Assembly (NCBI GenBank): GCA_010015655.1
Contig: ML976657.1
Span: forward strand, 315,152-372,602
Source: Bimuria novae-zelandiae CBS 107.79
Taxonomy: Eukaryota; Ascomycota; Dothideomycetes; Pleosporales; Didymosphaeriaceae
Length of the DNA: 57,451 nt
Reading direction: 5' to 3'
The stretch's first letter is position 1, and each line of letters begins with the position of its first letter. The notes below the pieces were generated by a model, which searched no databases, was not told the DNA's origin, and saw only the letters and a program-made list of their open reading frames with translations. Below, in pieces: positions 21,801 to 32,114 of the stretch. Both the position numbers and the translations under genes were made by a program.

Positions 21801-24800
21801 AACCTGCGGATGCTTGGCTGGGACGGCGATTCTGGAAGTCTTCCAGCTTTCCAAGCTCTTCGTAACTTGGACTGTGTCCGAGACCCGGAGTTGGCATGGG
21901 CGCTGCAACGTCCAGATTGTTATCTCCATTCATCACCGCGGGTAGAGGGGCGTTGCTTGGCTTCGGAAATCCATCGAGCACATTGGAGGATACGTTCAGC
22001 GTCTCCAGGCGGCGCGCATACCAAATCTCGGCGGGAAGACGCCCCAGATTGTTCTCTCGCACGTCCAAGTACTTGAGTTCTGCCAGTCGGCCTATTTCAG
22101 CGGGAAGCTCACCTAGAGAGTTGCGGGCTACACTCAGGTGTTCTAGTCTGATCAGCCTGCCCACGCTCGATGAAAGCGCGCTGAAATGATTCTTGTCCAG
22201 TATCAGTCTTGTGAGTCCAGTGATCCTTGTAAACAATTCTTCGGGCAAGGCGGCCAATTTGCCCGAGGCAAGGTTGAGTACAGACAACGAAGGCACAGAC
22301 TGAGTCATGCCGAAACGCGTAAGCGGGTTGTGATTCAAGTGCAGGACCCTGATTTTCGGAAAATAGCCTTCAAAGGCTGAGATCGAGTTATGGCCGATCA
22401 TGAGGTATTCCAGACGCGGCAATTGAGACATAACGTCCATGCTACTTAGTGCATTGAACCGTACATCAATCTCCCTCAGATTGACAAGGTTGGATAGTGA
22501 CGGCGGGAAGCTACCGGAGAGCTGGTTGTTCGTAGCCCACAGCCGTTCTAGACAGGTAAGCTGACCAATCTTGGGGAGGCTACTTATGGAATTGAAGCTG
22601 ACGTCGAGATCGACAAGCGTCCGCACATCGCATAAGAAATCCGGAAACTCCGTAAGCGAATTCGAGCTTAGGTTGAGACTCCTCAGGGCACGGTATTGAC
22701 CAAAGTAGGCGGGCAATCTGGTCAGTCTGTTGTTGGAGAGCCTCAACCCTTGTAGACTCTGAAGCTTGTGCAATTGGACCTCTTCCAGGTCTTTCAGACG
22801 ATTGTTAGAGATATCCAGCATGGTCAAGCGGCTGGCAAGACTCAAACTTGCAGGCAGACGCCGCGCCTCATTGCTGGTGTACTTGATCTCTCGAAGGTTG
22901 GTACACGCTTGGATGAAATCTCTCGGCACAGCCAGTGACAAGTTCCGCGAAAGATTGAGAGATATTATCTCTGTAGCTTTTTGGTAAAGTGCAATGGGAA
23001 TTGTGATCAAATTGCGTCCTTGTAGGTCGATGTGGCTGAACTTCTGCATCTTGGAAAATCCCGGGTCTTTCCCGAGACTAGAGTAACCACTAAGCTTCGC
23101 TGGAATGAAGGTGAATCTGCACAGGTAGCTGTTGTCTTCGCGCCCCAAATCCTCGAGGCGATCCGCATCTGTGTAGCCCGCTTGTTCAAGGAGTCTTTTT
23201 TGTATCAGGAGTGGTCGTTCCTTTGCGTCGAGCTGCCGGGAGGTGTCGTGCTTCCGCATTACAATATGGTAGTTGTTGAGTTCATCCTGCAATAGCGTCT
23301 TTTTGCCCAAGATTTGGATGATTTCAGATACGGTCGTATTCAGCGTGGCCGACAGTGTCGCAAAGGTTGAGTCCACCCTGAAGATACGGACACAGTACGT
23401 TCTGTTGGAGTCTTCTTCCTTGGTCACTGCCTCAGCTTCATCGAGCTCTGCATGAGGCGATCCTCCATTGCCTTCTTCAGTGAGCACCCCCCATGAATCG
23501 GGAATGTCCCACTTCGCATCATCTTTGGATTCTCTGATTCGATCGTCCGTTCCAAAAGATGTAGTTGGAACCTCACCTATGGGCGTCGCAAGAGGCTGCG
23601 GCTGGGGATTCACGATGCCTTCCATGGACTCCAAGTTGGTATCGAGGAACCACACAGCGTCATTCTTGTTTGTGTCCGCGTTTGCTTCGTTTGGATCTTT
23701 CCCGGCTGGTTGTTGCTGTTCAGTAGGGGCAAGGGCAGGTTTCTTATGCCCAGGTCTTGGGATAGGAAAGCGGCCATGTCCCGGCTTGCCTTCCTTGAAT
23801 TTGTCTTTCGGTTCTGTGCACTTTCTCGCCTTGGAGCTAAACGAACCCTGCACTTGGTCCGGCGGTTGCTGCTTCACCGAAGGAATGGACGGCTGTAGCG
23901 AAACCTGCGACGATGCGTACTCACGATCACGGAGGTTCTCCTGAGGGTACCGATCGTTCTTGCCTCTGCCCTTGAGGCGGTCCAAGAAGCCGCGGGGTTT
24001 GGTTGTACTGGGCGACCTCTGCGACGTCGGGTCCCTAGACATGGCACTAAAAGCGCTAGGGGTAGGGCTTGAAGGGCGGGGGAGCAGGCTGGTTTTGGAG
24101 GCGAAGGCGGATGCAAGCGATGAGCTGTATTGCCCCTGCTGCAGTTGCTGTGGGTCTCGTCGGACGCTGTAAGCGGAGTCGTCTCGGCTGGTGGCTGGCC
24201 GTATGGGGAACGGCTGGCTGATCTCGGCGCGTGGCTGGCCCTCGGATGACTTGTTGTCTTCTTTGCTTCGGTTGTGGCGATGACCAGGGAACTTCAGCTT
24301 GTGGTGATGCGAGCCCTTGTTCGACTTGATTGACTGCTGGTCAGACGGTCGACCATTTTCACCTTGCGAAGAGAAATCCTGGATGTCCATGTCAGTTGCT
24401 GTTTCTGCTTGTTGCCGCGATGGTGGCAGTCGCAGCGTAAGGAAGAGGTAGGCGTGGTGGGCATCACTGCCCGCTCAACCCCTCGCAGCTACACAAGCGA
24501 ATGCAGCCCAATACCACTCACTTTGTAGTCTTGGTATTCCCACGGCGTTACCTCTGACGACGGCAATGGCGTCCGCGGGCGCGAGCTGACGGGCGAACCC
24601 GGCCTGCTGTGGAAGCTCCCGAAGGTGTTGTTGTGCGAATTTGCGCGATGCCGACCGCTGCGCAAAGACTGCGACTCGGTCACGTATGGGGTCGTCAAAC
24701 TCGTATCGGAATTTTGGCGCGAATCCTGTGGGAAGTCTTCACCGAACACGTTTTGGAGCCGCTTATGGTAGCCCGCCCGGGTGCCGCTCGACTTGGAGCC

Positions 24801-25341
24801 GGTGCTGCTCACCGTCGTAGCGCTCGCCATGGACGGTCGGCGGTCGTCTCGCGGATAGCCCACTCCATCATCCTGACTCCCGGGGCGCGTCAGCCGCGGC
24901 GACAGCTGGGCGATGTCCTCGTTGGAGTCGTTGAAGAAGCTGCCCCAGACGCTAGCGGCCATGTTCGAACCATTGGTACCCACCGAGGCCCAGGGCGGCG
25001 TCGGCGTCGGCGAGGTGGCGGTGGGCGGGTTGCGCGAGATGGACGGGATGCGGCCGCCAGACGTCTCGATCATGCCCAGCTGCTTCCGGTGGTCAGGGAA
25101 GGACCTGTAGCCGTTGGTCGTCCCCAGGCTGTCCCACGTCGACGCCTTGCGCGGTTTGTGGTCGGGGTCTTTGGGCGGAGGAGCCGGCGGGACCGTCCCC
25201 GGCGAGATCTCAGACTCCTTTTCTATGCTGCATCGCTGTTAGCCGACTCAACTACTCGCAGGTCTGGCTGTGAGACGCGCGAAGCGAGGCGGGCGCAGGT
25301 ACCCGTCTCGCCTCACGCCTCACACCCTCTGGCGCCGCCAT
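18812..25341 (-). CDS. Adenylate cyclase (RA, LRR, PP2C-like, class III cyclase)
   Basis: The proposed phase-consistent exons are 25341-25303, 25235-24515, 24398-19045 and 18979-18812, giving about 2,093 residues, normal for fungal adenylate cyclases. The last intron (19044-18980) is clear: GTACGT donor, CTAAC branch, CTCAG acceptor. The first exon is the weakest part. Numbering from the Met at 24390: a disordered Ser/Pro-rich region, a Ras-association domain near 328-420, some twenty leucine-rich repeats from about 450 to 1070, a PP2C-like domain from about 1143 (LFDGQ), and a class III cyclase domain from about 1450 with FTDIKSS and EGDAF carrying metal-binding Asp residues. The short last exon is rich in Leu/Gln/Glu and probably helical. 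The enzyme makes cAMP from ATP for PKA signalling, controlled by Ras through the RA/LRR part. CYR1/cyaA are the common names in yeast and Aspergillus. Confidence 0.95.
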
Positions 25342-26955
25342 TGACGGCTGCCGTAGGCTGCTGGATTGGCAGCGGGCGTGGCGGGCTCTGATACACTACC
25401 ACACGGCAAGCAGGGCGTCCCCTCTCGCACCTGTGTTCGAGGGCGCACGGAGCGCGCCGCTCGCCCGCTGCGACCATACACTAGTGCTGCTCGCAGACTG
25501 CAAAGAAAAGCACGTACGGGAAGCCGGGGTCCTTGGACGTCTGTACGGTGACGGGGGTTCCACGCAGCGAGCCTCGCCCGCCAAAAGGACGTATCGTCTC
25601 GTTGGAGCGGATCGACTGCCAGCTCGCGGAGCTCTCGGTGGATCCATGGCGGTTGGCACTCTCGTTCCTGGTCATTCTCACGCTGCGCCGGGGCGTGCAG
25701 CTCGCAATGCGATGCGCCGGGGAGCGCGAGGGTCGGTTCGAGGGAGGGCTGCAGCCGCAAGAGACGCTCTAGGACGGCTGCTTCATCGAGGCTGGGCGCG
25801 CGGGCGGTTGCACATGGGCGGGTCGGCGGGGTCGCGCGAAAAACTGCTGCTGGAGACGAGCAGGTAGCGTGCAGGGCGGTGGCAGGCACGTCGGCGCGAT
25901 GCAGAGGGGCGTGGGTTCTGTTCGTTGTCGATGAGGAGTTGCAGACGGCTGCTCCACCACGACGACGGATGCTCGCTCGCTCACGGCCCTCCCTCCGCCA
26001 CCTGCTTTGCTGCCCCGGGGGGGGGGGGCTCGCGCAGCCACCAGCGACGGCGGCGCGACAAGGCCCAGAACGGGAACAACGAAAGCGAGCCCGCGAGTGT
26101 GTCGGACCCATCTCTTTGTGTTTGCAGCGGCCACTGACACGCCTCGGAGACAGCTGCGCGCAGCCAAAGCGGCCATCATGCTCGCCCGACACCTCCACTC
26201 CCAGCGCTCCCACTGTTGTGCCCGTGGTCTCGCGCGCTATCGTGGGAGTGCGGCTGCTAGCTGAAAGCGTGTTAGAGGGCGAGCGCTCGTCGCAGGTGCT
26301 CAATACCTCTCCACCTCTCCTCCGACCCCGCCTGGATTGCCACATCGTGGCGCTCGAGCTCCTCTAACAACAATGCTTTCATCCAGCGTCTTGCCATGAC
26401 GCCACTGCCCGATAGTAAACTTCATCACATTTTAATGGACCTCCACTCTGTGCATGCTATTCCGTGCACGTAGGAAGCCATTGATCTCACTCTAGTGACT
26501 CCGGGCTGCATCTCGTCAAGGGCCCGTGTTGGCACACACTCCGACTCGACCTTTCTGACATCCCGCCCGAACCTGCCCTTTGACGCGATACCTGACGCAT
26601 CTGAGACACTGTGCCTCGCACACGTTTCTTACATCCCAACAAATAAACACCTGCCTGCCCGAATTGCCATGGGTCAAGCACAGGCCCTCGCAGCATGCAG
26701 TAATTAGCTGCCCGACAATTCTGTAACCTTCGCCCGTCTACTCGGCCCAAACAGTCGAGTTCGATTTCTCTCCGAGAAAGGCCGTGCTACGCACGGCCCC
26801 ACACTCTCGATAATACTAGCTCAATGAAACGGATGCCCTAGAATGCAATTTGTATAGTAGTAATATGTGTGGCAAATACATCCTATTGCACTGCCTCTGT
26901 GTTTTACACGTACCAGTCGCATTCATGACCTGTGCTTGGGGCAAAATCTCCCCCA
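25342..26955. other. GC-rich leader/promoter region of adenylate cyclase, then plain intergenic DNA
   Basis: 25342-26400 is GC-rich and contains a run of about 12 G near 26020-26032. Long frames here on both strands are compositional: Arg/Pro/Ala-rich with no domain. Signalling genes of this type often have long leaders, so 5' untranslated sequence is likely. 26400-26955 shows nothing. Confidence 0.45.
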
Positions 26956-27327
26956 AGTGAGGAGCTATACTCATAGAAAGGCGATAAGTAGCCCTTGTTA
27001 GCGCCCTTAACGCCCTTAGGTTCTAGCGTATTAAATTAAGACAAGCTTAGCACGATAAATTAGCTATTAAATATTTTTACTTACACGCGTAAGGACTTAT
27101 TTTTTATATATAAAATTTCTTTTTATTATAAGAGCTATAAGTAAAGCTTAATAAATTATAGTAAATAAGCGTAATATTAAGCGTAGAACTTGCGCTTTTA
27201 ATAATAAAAGCTTTAAATTTAATTAGGCCTCTATGTTCTATATATTATATAGATTTTATATATAAAGCTTAGAAGCGTTTAGCTAGTTTTAAGTTAGTAA
27301 TTTTATACTCCTAATGCATTAATTTAC
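26956..27327. repeat. RIP-mutated, AT-rich repeat relic (left part)
   Basis: There is a sharp change to TA-rich sequence with stops in every frame and tri-nucleotides such as TTA and TAA dominating, like the bodies of the transposons at 9-13 kb. It continues as 27570-27824 on the other side of the solo LTR. No ends or duplications could be defined, so the element type is unknown. Confidence 0.6.
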
Positions 27328-27569
27328 TGTTGATACGGCAATAGGCTGTTGGATCAAGACTTCGTTGCAACGATGTGGTATTGATTTGATTCTTGATTGC
27401 AGATCTATTGTGGTGGGCTGTTGTGAGAAGTATTTATCAAGCGTGGTTTGTCCCCTGCTAGCCCAATCAGGACTAGCGCAACAAACCACAGGCAAACTGC
27501 GCAACAAACCGCAGGCAAACTGCATGGCGATGAAAGCCGTAGCAGTGTTGCGCAGGTTTGAAGCCAACA
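27328..27569. mobile_element. Solo LTR, 242 bp, flanked by the 5-bp duplication TTTAC
   Basis: The segment starts TGTTG and ends CAACA, the inverted ends usual for Ty1/copia-type LTRs. It is bounded by identical TTTAC at 27323-27327 and 27570-27574. Its base composition is normal while the DNA on both sides is RIP-mutated. Inside are two tandem 23-bp units (27476-27498 and 27499-27521, one mismatch). No internal retrotransposon sequence is present, so it is what remains after recombination between two LTRs. The superfamily call rests only on the terminal bases and 5-bp duplication. Confidence 0.85.
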
Positions 27570-27824
27570 TTTACTATTAATAGTTTTAAGTACTAGGCCT
27601 AAAAATACTATTATATAAGGCCTAGTAAGGGTAAGTAGAAGCCCTTATTTATAACGCTTAAGCAATTTCGTGCCCTAATTACGTAGGATAGACGTTATTT
27701 TCCTTTATACGTTAAATCGCCTAACAAGCGCTCGCTGCTAGCGTGCCTTATTAGTAATCCTCTATGTAGCTATTACATGGCAATTCTAAGCGTAAATTAG
27801 ACCTCCGCTAGCGTTAATAACACG
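27570..27824. repeat. RIP-mutated, AT-rich repeat relic (right part)
   Basis: Continuation of the TA-rich relic on the right of the solo LTR, up to the stop codon of the open frame at 27825. It shows the same composition as 26956-27327. Confidence 0.55.
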
Positions 27825-28574
27825 TTAATTACGCCTATAACGTTCACTACGAGCGTTCTCGGCAGCCTTTGTACGGTGGAGCGCTTGCTCTAGCCCTGCT
27901 GTGGTGCGGGCCATCGCAGAGCTGCCTTTAATTGTAGAAATCACGCCCTCTGTAACTGCACGGGGCAACATCTTGCGCAGTGTATAGGAAACTGATTTCT
28001 CTTGTAAATTAAGTACGCGTAAGGTCTTTGGTGTACCCCAGCCTATGTCTCCGGGTGCTAGGTGAGGGCGGTGTGGTGCAAAAGGCTGGCGGAGCTCTGT
28101 CTGCAGGGGGCCGCGAGCGTCCCAGATCTGACGGAAAAATCGCTCTTGAGTGCTAGGAGAGAGGCTCCTGAGCACAGGCATGTGCCTGTACTCGTCCTCC
28201 TCCTCGCCAGAGCTCTCTACCTCTGGCGTCAGGTATCTCTGCACGTCCTCCACCTCCTCCACGGCCTCATTTTCACTCCTGCTAGCCTCTGCAGCCCTCA
28301 GAGGCTCGACTGTTTGGGCCGAGTATCTTATAAGAAAGCTTGTCCAACAAACTTTTGCCTTCCGGACTTTTCGACTCGGCCCACACGCCTGGCTTCCGGC
28401 TGCCTGCCACGTGCTCGGAAATTCGGAATTGGGCTCGGGAAAGTGGAGTTTGTACGTACACAGAGTGCAGCGCTGCGGAATTCGATATTCCGATGGATGA
28501 TGCAGCTTTCTGGGATGCGCAGATTCCCGCAGCGATGTTTTTCGTAGATCGTTCCTCGTGTGGAAAGAAACGAA
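27825..28574 (-). pseudogene. Unrecognised 250-codon open frame without ATG
   Basis: A minus-strand frame is open from just after a TGA (about 28575) down to TAA at 27825, but has no ATG before its first GTG at 28262. The upstream part has Cys pairs (RCTLC, then QAC and VCW), followed by an acidic linker (SSGEEEDEY). The tail contains GWGTPKT and ends in a helical basic stretch (KAAENARSERYRRN). A basic Ala/Arg tail after a W-x-TPKT-like motif is common at the C-terminus of fungal pogo-type transposases, so this may be a truncated transposase gene abutting its RIP-mutated remainder. It could also be an exon of a lost gene. The base composition is ordinary. Confidence 0.35.
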
Positions 28575-29071
28575 TTGTCATTAAGGTTTATAAGGGCGAG
28601 TCCTACTACTTGTGAGAACTGTGCAAACGCCTCGCAGATATTACAAAAGCCAGTCCCTTTAACTATATCGGCATCATCCATGCCTCCAAGAAGAAATACG
28701 ATGATGGAGTCCTGCCGTGTCCGACGACACATCGCTAGTATTACAACGTGCTGCGCTCAAAATGAAAATCATCATGACCTCGAAGATGTAAAAGGGCATG
28801 ACTACCTCCTAGCCTGCACCATAGACTAAACGCCGAGCAACAACTCGCACACATCACAAAGTATCCTCCTAATGAACAAAACACATCCTATGAAACCATC
28901 TTCTTAATCCTATAGAATACATAATACACAGGTAGATAGCCGACGACAAGGAAAAAAAGCATCAAGGAGCCGCTGCTGAACACAAAAACCATACATCCTC
29001 CCTCGTAGGCCCATCGTAACAAAAGCTCACAACGAAAGTTATGTACCTGACTCTATATCTCCGATCTTGCT
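28575..29071. other. 3' flank of NAF1; no gene seen
   Basis: About 500 bp of intergenic DNA, probably including the NAF1 3' untranslated region. No supported coding frame. Confidence 0.5.
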
Positions 29072-31777
29072 CTACCTACTAGATGCCTGCCCGAGAGCTC
29101 GAAGGATGTCTTGGATCGACGGCGAAGCCTGGGCAGGCTGTTGCTGCTGCGCATTATGATGCTGCAAGCGCGGATCTGCCGGCGGAGTAGGAGTAGGAGC
29201 ATGCGGCGCCGGCGGTTGCTGGTATTGCTGATACTGCTGATATCCATACTGGGCTTGCGGCTGCTGTTGCGGTTGGGCATATTGCGGGTACGCCTGTGCT
29301 TGTGGTTGCGGCGGCGGTGGAGGAGGGGGGGCCGCTTGCGCCTGCAAGCCTTGTGCTGCTTGTGCCTGTTGCGCCTGTTGGAAGTATGCAGCCATCTGTA
29401 TCCATTGAGCCAGGGCTTGAGCTTGGTTCGCCTGCTGAGGTGGAGGGGCTGGGGCTGGGGCTGGGGCTGCAGGGGTTTGCTGAGGGAAAACACTAGGGTT
29501 GACGTAGTAATTCGTAGCTGCTTGTACGGGAGGTGCCGTTGTAGGTTGCGCGTAAGAGACGGCTGATACAGGAGCTGCAGCTGGAGCTGGATTCCATCCG
29601 CCATTGCTTTGTGCATTGTTGCTGGCAAAAGCACTTGCATTTGTAGCTGCGGGCGGTTGGGATGAGCGTTCCCGTTGCTCGCGTTCCTGTTCCCTGCGCT
29701 CGCGTTCTCGCTCGCGTCGATTCCTCTTCTTGTTCCTCTTCTTATTCCCGCGCGGAGAGGGACCCATGTCTTGTCGAGGCGGTGATCCAGCAGGAGAGAA
29801 TTGTGCTCTGAAATTTGGTCGAACATCCTGCTGTGGTGGGAGCGGAGTTCTCCGTTGTTGCTGTTGCTCTTCTTGTCGGGTTAGTCTCTCTGGCGACCCT
29901 CCGAAGGGACGTCCTCCTCGATCGCCACGGTCGCCGCGACTACTACCTCTGCCCATACCTCCCCTGTCTCCTCTATCGCCGCGCTGGCCACCAAAACCAC
30001 CTCTGTGATCGCCCCTGTCGCCGCGGTGACCGCCGCCCATGCCACCTCTGTCTCCCCGACCACCACCACCTCTTCCACGGAATCCTCTTCCACGGTCCAT
30101 CCAGCCACCTCGACCACCACGCATCATACCGCGTCTGACATGGCTGCGATCTTCGACCGGCGCTCCAGCACCAACGATATCCTCGAAGCGGTCTGGTCGA
30201 GCAAGTGGTTTATACATGCCAAGGTCTTCGTCTTCGTCATCGCTGTACTTCAGACCGCCACCAGTGTAGGCAGAAGGATTGGGTGGTGACCGTTCGCGAT
30301 AACTATCAATGTCAGTAGTGCAGGAAAAAAAAACTGGGCTTGCATACGCTGAGGGTCCAGTGGGTGGGTTGAAAGGAACTTCATCAGCACCCTGCGCTCG
30401 CTGCTTCTTCTGGGCCTTCAAATTCCGCTTATGCTCCGCTTCCTGTTCATCATCGGAGAACTCTTGTACCTTGGCTTCTTCGTCATATTGGCCTGATGCG
30501 TCAGTGTGCTTCTGAGCCCGCAATGGCTCGGTAAATACGAATGTTGAGTGTTCGTCAACGTAGTAAATGGGAGTGTCTTTCGTGATGTTCAAGGCGGCAA
30601 TCTCTGCTGGGTCGGCGAAACCGACTGAATACCTAGGGTCCTGAACGCGGCCAATGGTTTCAGAAACTTGGCCGATGACCGTGCGATTCTCTAAGCACAG
30701 CGCTGAGCCAGCCTCCAGTACGTGGTAGTCTCCGGAGATGCTGGCTTTGATGACGACAACGTTATCGACGATAGACTCAACTGTACCGAGCTCCGTGATC
30801 TTAGTGTCATCGATAATGTTGATGTCGGGTTTGACATAGGTCTCGTCAACCTCATTCTGCGTGCGCACCTTCGCAGTCTTACTAGCTGCGGCGTCATCTT
30901 CGTCCATGTCGCCCTCAAGAAGGCGCTTGGCCATCTCTGTGGGCGAGAGCAGCTCTCCATCGTCCGAGGCCTCGCCATCTTCATCAGAGCTAGAGTCATC
31001 ACTAGATGAGTTAGACGAGCTGGAGCTCGATGCCTGCGAGTCAAGCTCCCATTCTGCATCCTTGTTGCCCTTGTTCGCCGCTGCAGCTTCGAGGAACTCG
31101 GCCTTGCTATCGTCCTCCTGCTTTGTGTGTGGTGTTTCGTCTGTTGTTACAGGTGCAGGCACAGCGGGCGCGTCAACCAGGGTCGCATCAGGGTCCTCTT
31201 CGGCGATGGAAGAAGCCTTGCGCTTGAGGCTCTTGGGCACCTCGCCGTCAGGGACGAGAGCAGCGGCAGCGGAAGCATCGACGACGCCGTCTACGCCTAC
31301 AGAGCGTGAGAATGGAGAGAGCAGGCCATGTTGCGATAGCTTACTCTGCGGCTCGTCGCCTGGGACCTGCGGCGGCGGTTGGGCTGCCACGGGCGCGTCT
31401 GGGTTCACTTCGCTGTAGAAGTTCTCTTCGTCAGACAGCTCGCCGTCTTCGGAACCGCCGTCATGGCCAGCCTGCACATGCTGCTGCTGCTGGGCAGAGG
31501 GCTCTCCCCAGTGGCCGAGGCCAGGGATCTGAGCTGCTGCGCTAACCGGCTCTGTCGCCGTCGGCGGCGCGTCTCCTTTACTCTCCTCCAGTGCGCCTCT
31601 GTGAAGGGCATCCTGGGGTGACACTGCCGTGTCCTGGGCGACTGAGGTCTCGTAGAAATCGTCGTCGAGGTCATCGACAGGCGAGCCGGGCGCGTCAAGA
31701 CCCAAATCTTGCGGCCCGCTGCCGGATGCGTCCATGTCCAGCCGCGCCTTTTTGGCCGGCGGCTCGAAGTCTGCCAT
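29072..31777 (-). CDS. NAF1: H/ACA snoRNP assembly factor NAF1
   Basis: The ATG is at 31777. Exons 31777-30348 and 30302-29072 are separated by a 45-bp intron (GTATGC donor, CTGAC branch, GATAG acceptor) that happens to keep the frame open. This gives about 886 residues. The acidic, Ser-rich N-terminal third is followed at about 310-410 by the Gar1/Naf1 core (YVKPDINIID.., IGQVSETIGRVQDPRYSVGF). NAF1 uses this beta-barrel fold to bind Cbf5/dyskerin during nuclear assembly of H/ACA RNPs, before Gar1 replaces it. Further on are an RGG-rich segment (about 535-610, RNA-binding type) and a long Pro/Gln/Ala-rich tail with (PA)n and (PQ)n runs. The protein is long compared with yeast Naf1 (about 490 residues), owing to these low-complexity parts. 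It is divergent from ALG9. Confidence 0.93.
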   Translation of the reverse strand: MADFEPPAKKARLDMDASGSGPQDLGLDAPGSPVDDLDDDFYETSVAQDTAVSPQDALHRGALEESKGDAPPTATEPVSAAAQIPGLGHWGEPSAQQQQHVQAGHDGGSEDGELSDEENFYSEVNPDAPVAAQPPPQVPGDEPQSKLSQHGLLSPFSRSVGVDGVVDASAAAALVPDGEVPKSLKRKASSIAEEDPDATLVDAPAVPAPVTTDETPHTKQEDDSKAEFLEAAAANKGNKDAEWELDSQASSSSSSNSSSDDSSSDEDGEASDDGELLSPTEMAKRLLEGDMDEDDAAASKTAKVRTQNEVDETYVKPDINIIDDTKITELGTVESIVDNVVVIKASISGDYHVLEAGSALCLENRTVIGQVSETIGRVQDPRYSVGFADPAEIAALNITKDTPIYYVDEHSTFVFTEPLRAQKHTDASGQYDEEAKVQEFSDDEQEAEHKRNLKAQKKQRAQGADEVPFNPPTGPSAYASPVFFSCTTDIDSYRERSPPNPSAYTGGGLKYSDDEDEDLGMYKPLARPDRFEDIVGAGAPVEDRSHVRRGMMRGGRGGWMDRGRGFRGRGGGGRGDRGGMGGGHRGDRGDHRGGFGGQRGDRGDRGGMGRGSSRGDRGDRGGRPFGGSPERLTRQEEQQQQRRTPLPPQQDVRPNFRAQFSPAGSPPRQDMGPSPRGNKKRNKKRNRRERERERREQEREQRERSSQPPAATNASAFASNNAQSNGGWNPAPAAAPVSAVSYAQPTTAPPVQAATNYYVNPSVFPQQTPAAPAPAPAPPPQQANQAQALAQWIQMAAYFQQAQQAQAAQGLQAQAAPPPPPPPQPQAQAYPQYAQPQQQPQAQYGYQQYQQYQQPPAPHAPTPTPPADPRLQHHNAQQQQPAQASPSIQDILRALGQASSR

Positions 31778-32114
31778 TCTGAGCGTGCAAATGGAGTCTT
31801 CTTGCAGTGTGCAGCTCTGGTGATGTTAGAGCGCGGGTCTTGCAGCTTAGCACTCTCTTTTGTGCAGTTGTGAATATGGTTGTTCGAAAGGGAGTCGGGC
31901 CTGGTTTTCTAAAGAAAGAGCGACCTGGTCTGTGCGACGCTGCTTCCTTGGCGTTTCAACCCTACTAAAGTGAGGAAAGAACAACCTCGCTTCATTCGCA
32001 ACGTGTTACAAACATTCAATTGAACCACCGTTTCAAAGTGTGTCCTTGGACATCGCGCAAGCATTTGGGTCTCTGCATACTCATGATTCACCGACCGATT
32101 CGCCAACCTCCCGG
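31778..32114. promoter_or_regulatory. Shared divergent promoter of NAF1 and ALG9
   Basis: 337 bp separates the start codons of NAF1 (minus) and ALG9 (plus), so both promoters must lie here. No clear TATA box is seen. The spacing suggests possible co-regulation, which is inference only. Confidence 0.6.

Noticed and set aside
25320..26345. 341-codon minus-strand frame upstream of adenylate cyclase
   Set aside because: Arg/Pro/Ala-rich with no domain; equally long frames exist on the opposite strand, so it reflects GC-rich composition.
28340..28615. 91-codon plus-strand frame with several Cys, resembling a small secreted protein
   Set aside because: It has no ATG or signal peptide and lies opposite the longer minus-strand frame 27825-28574; neither strand can be proved, but the minus frame is longer and continuous.
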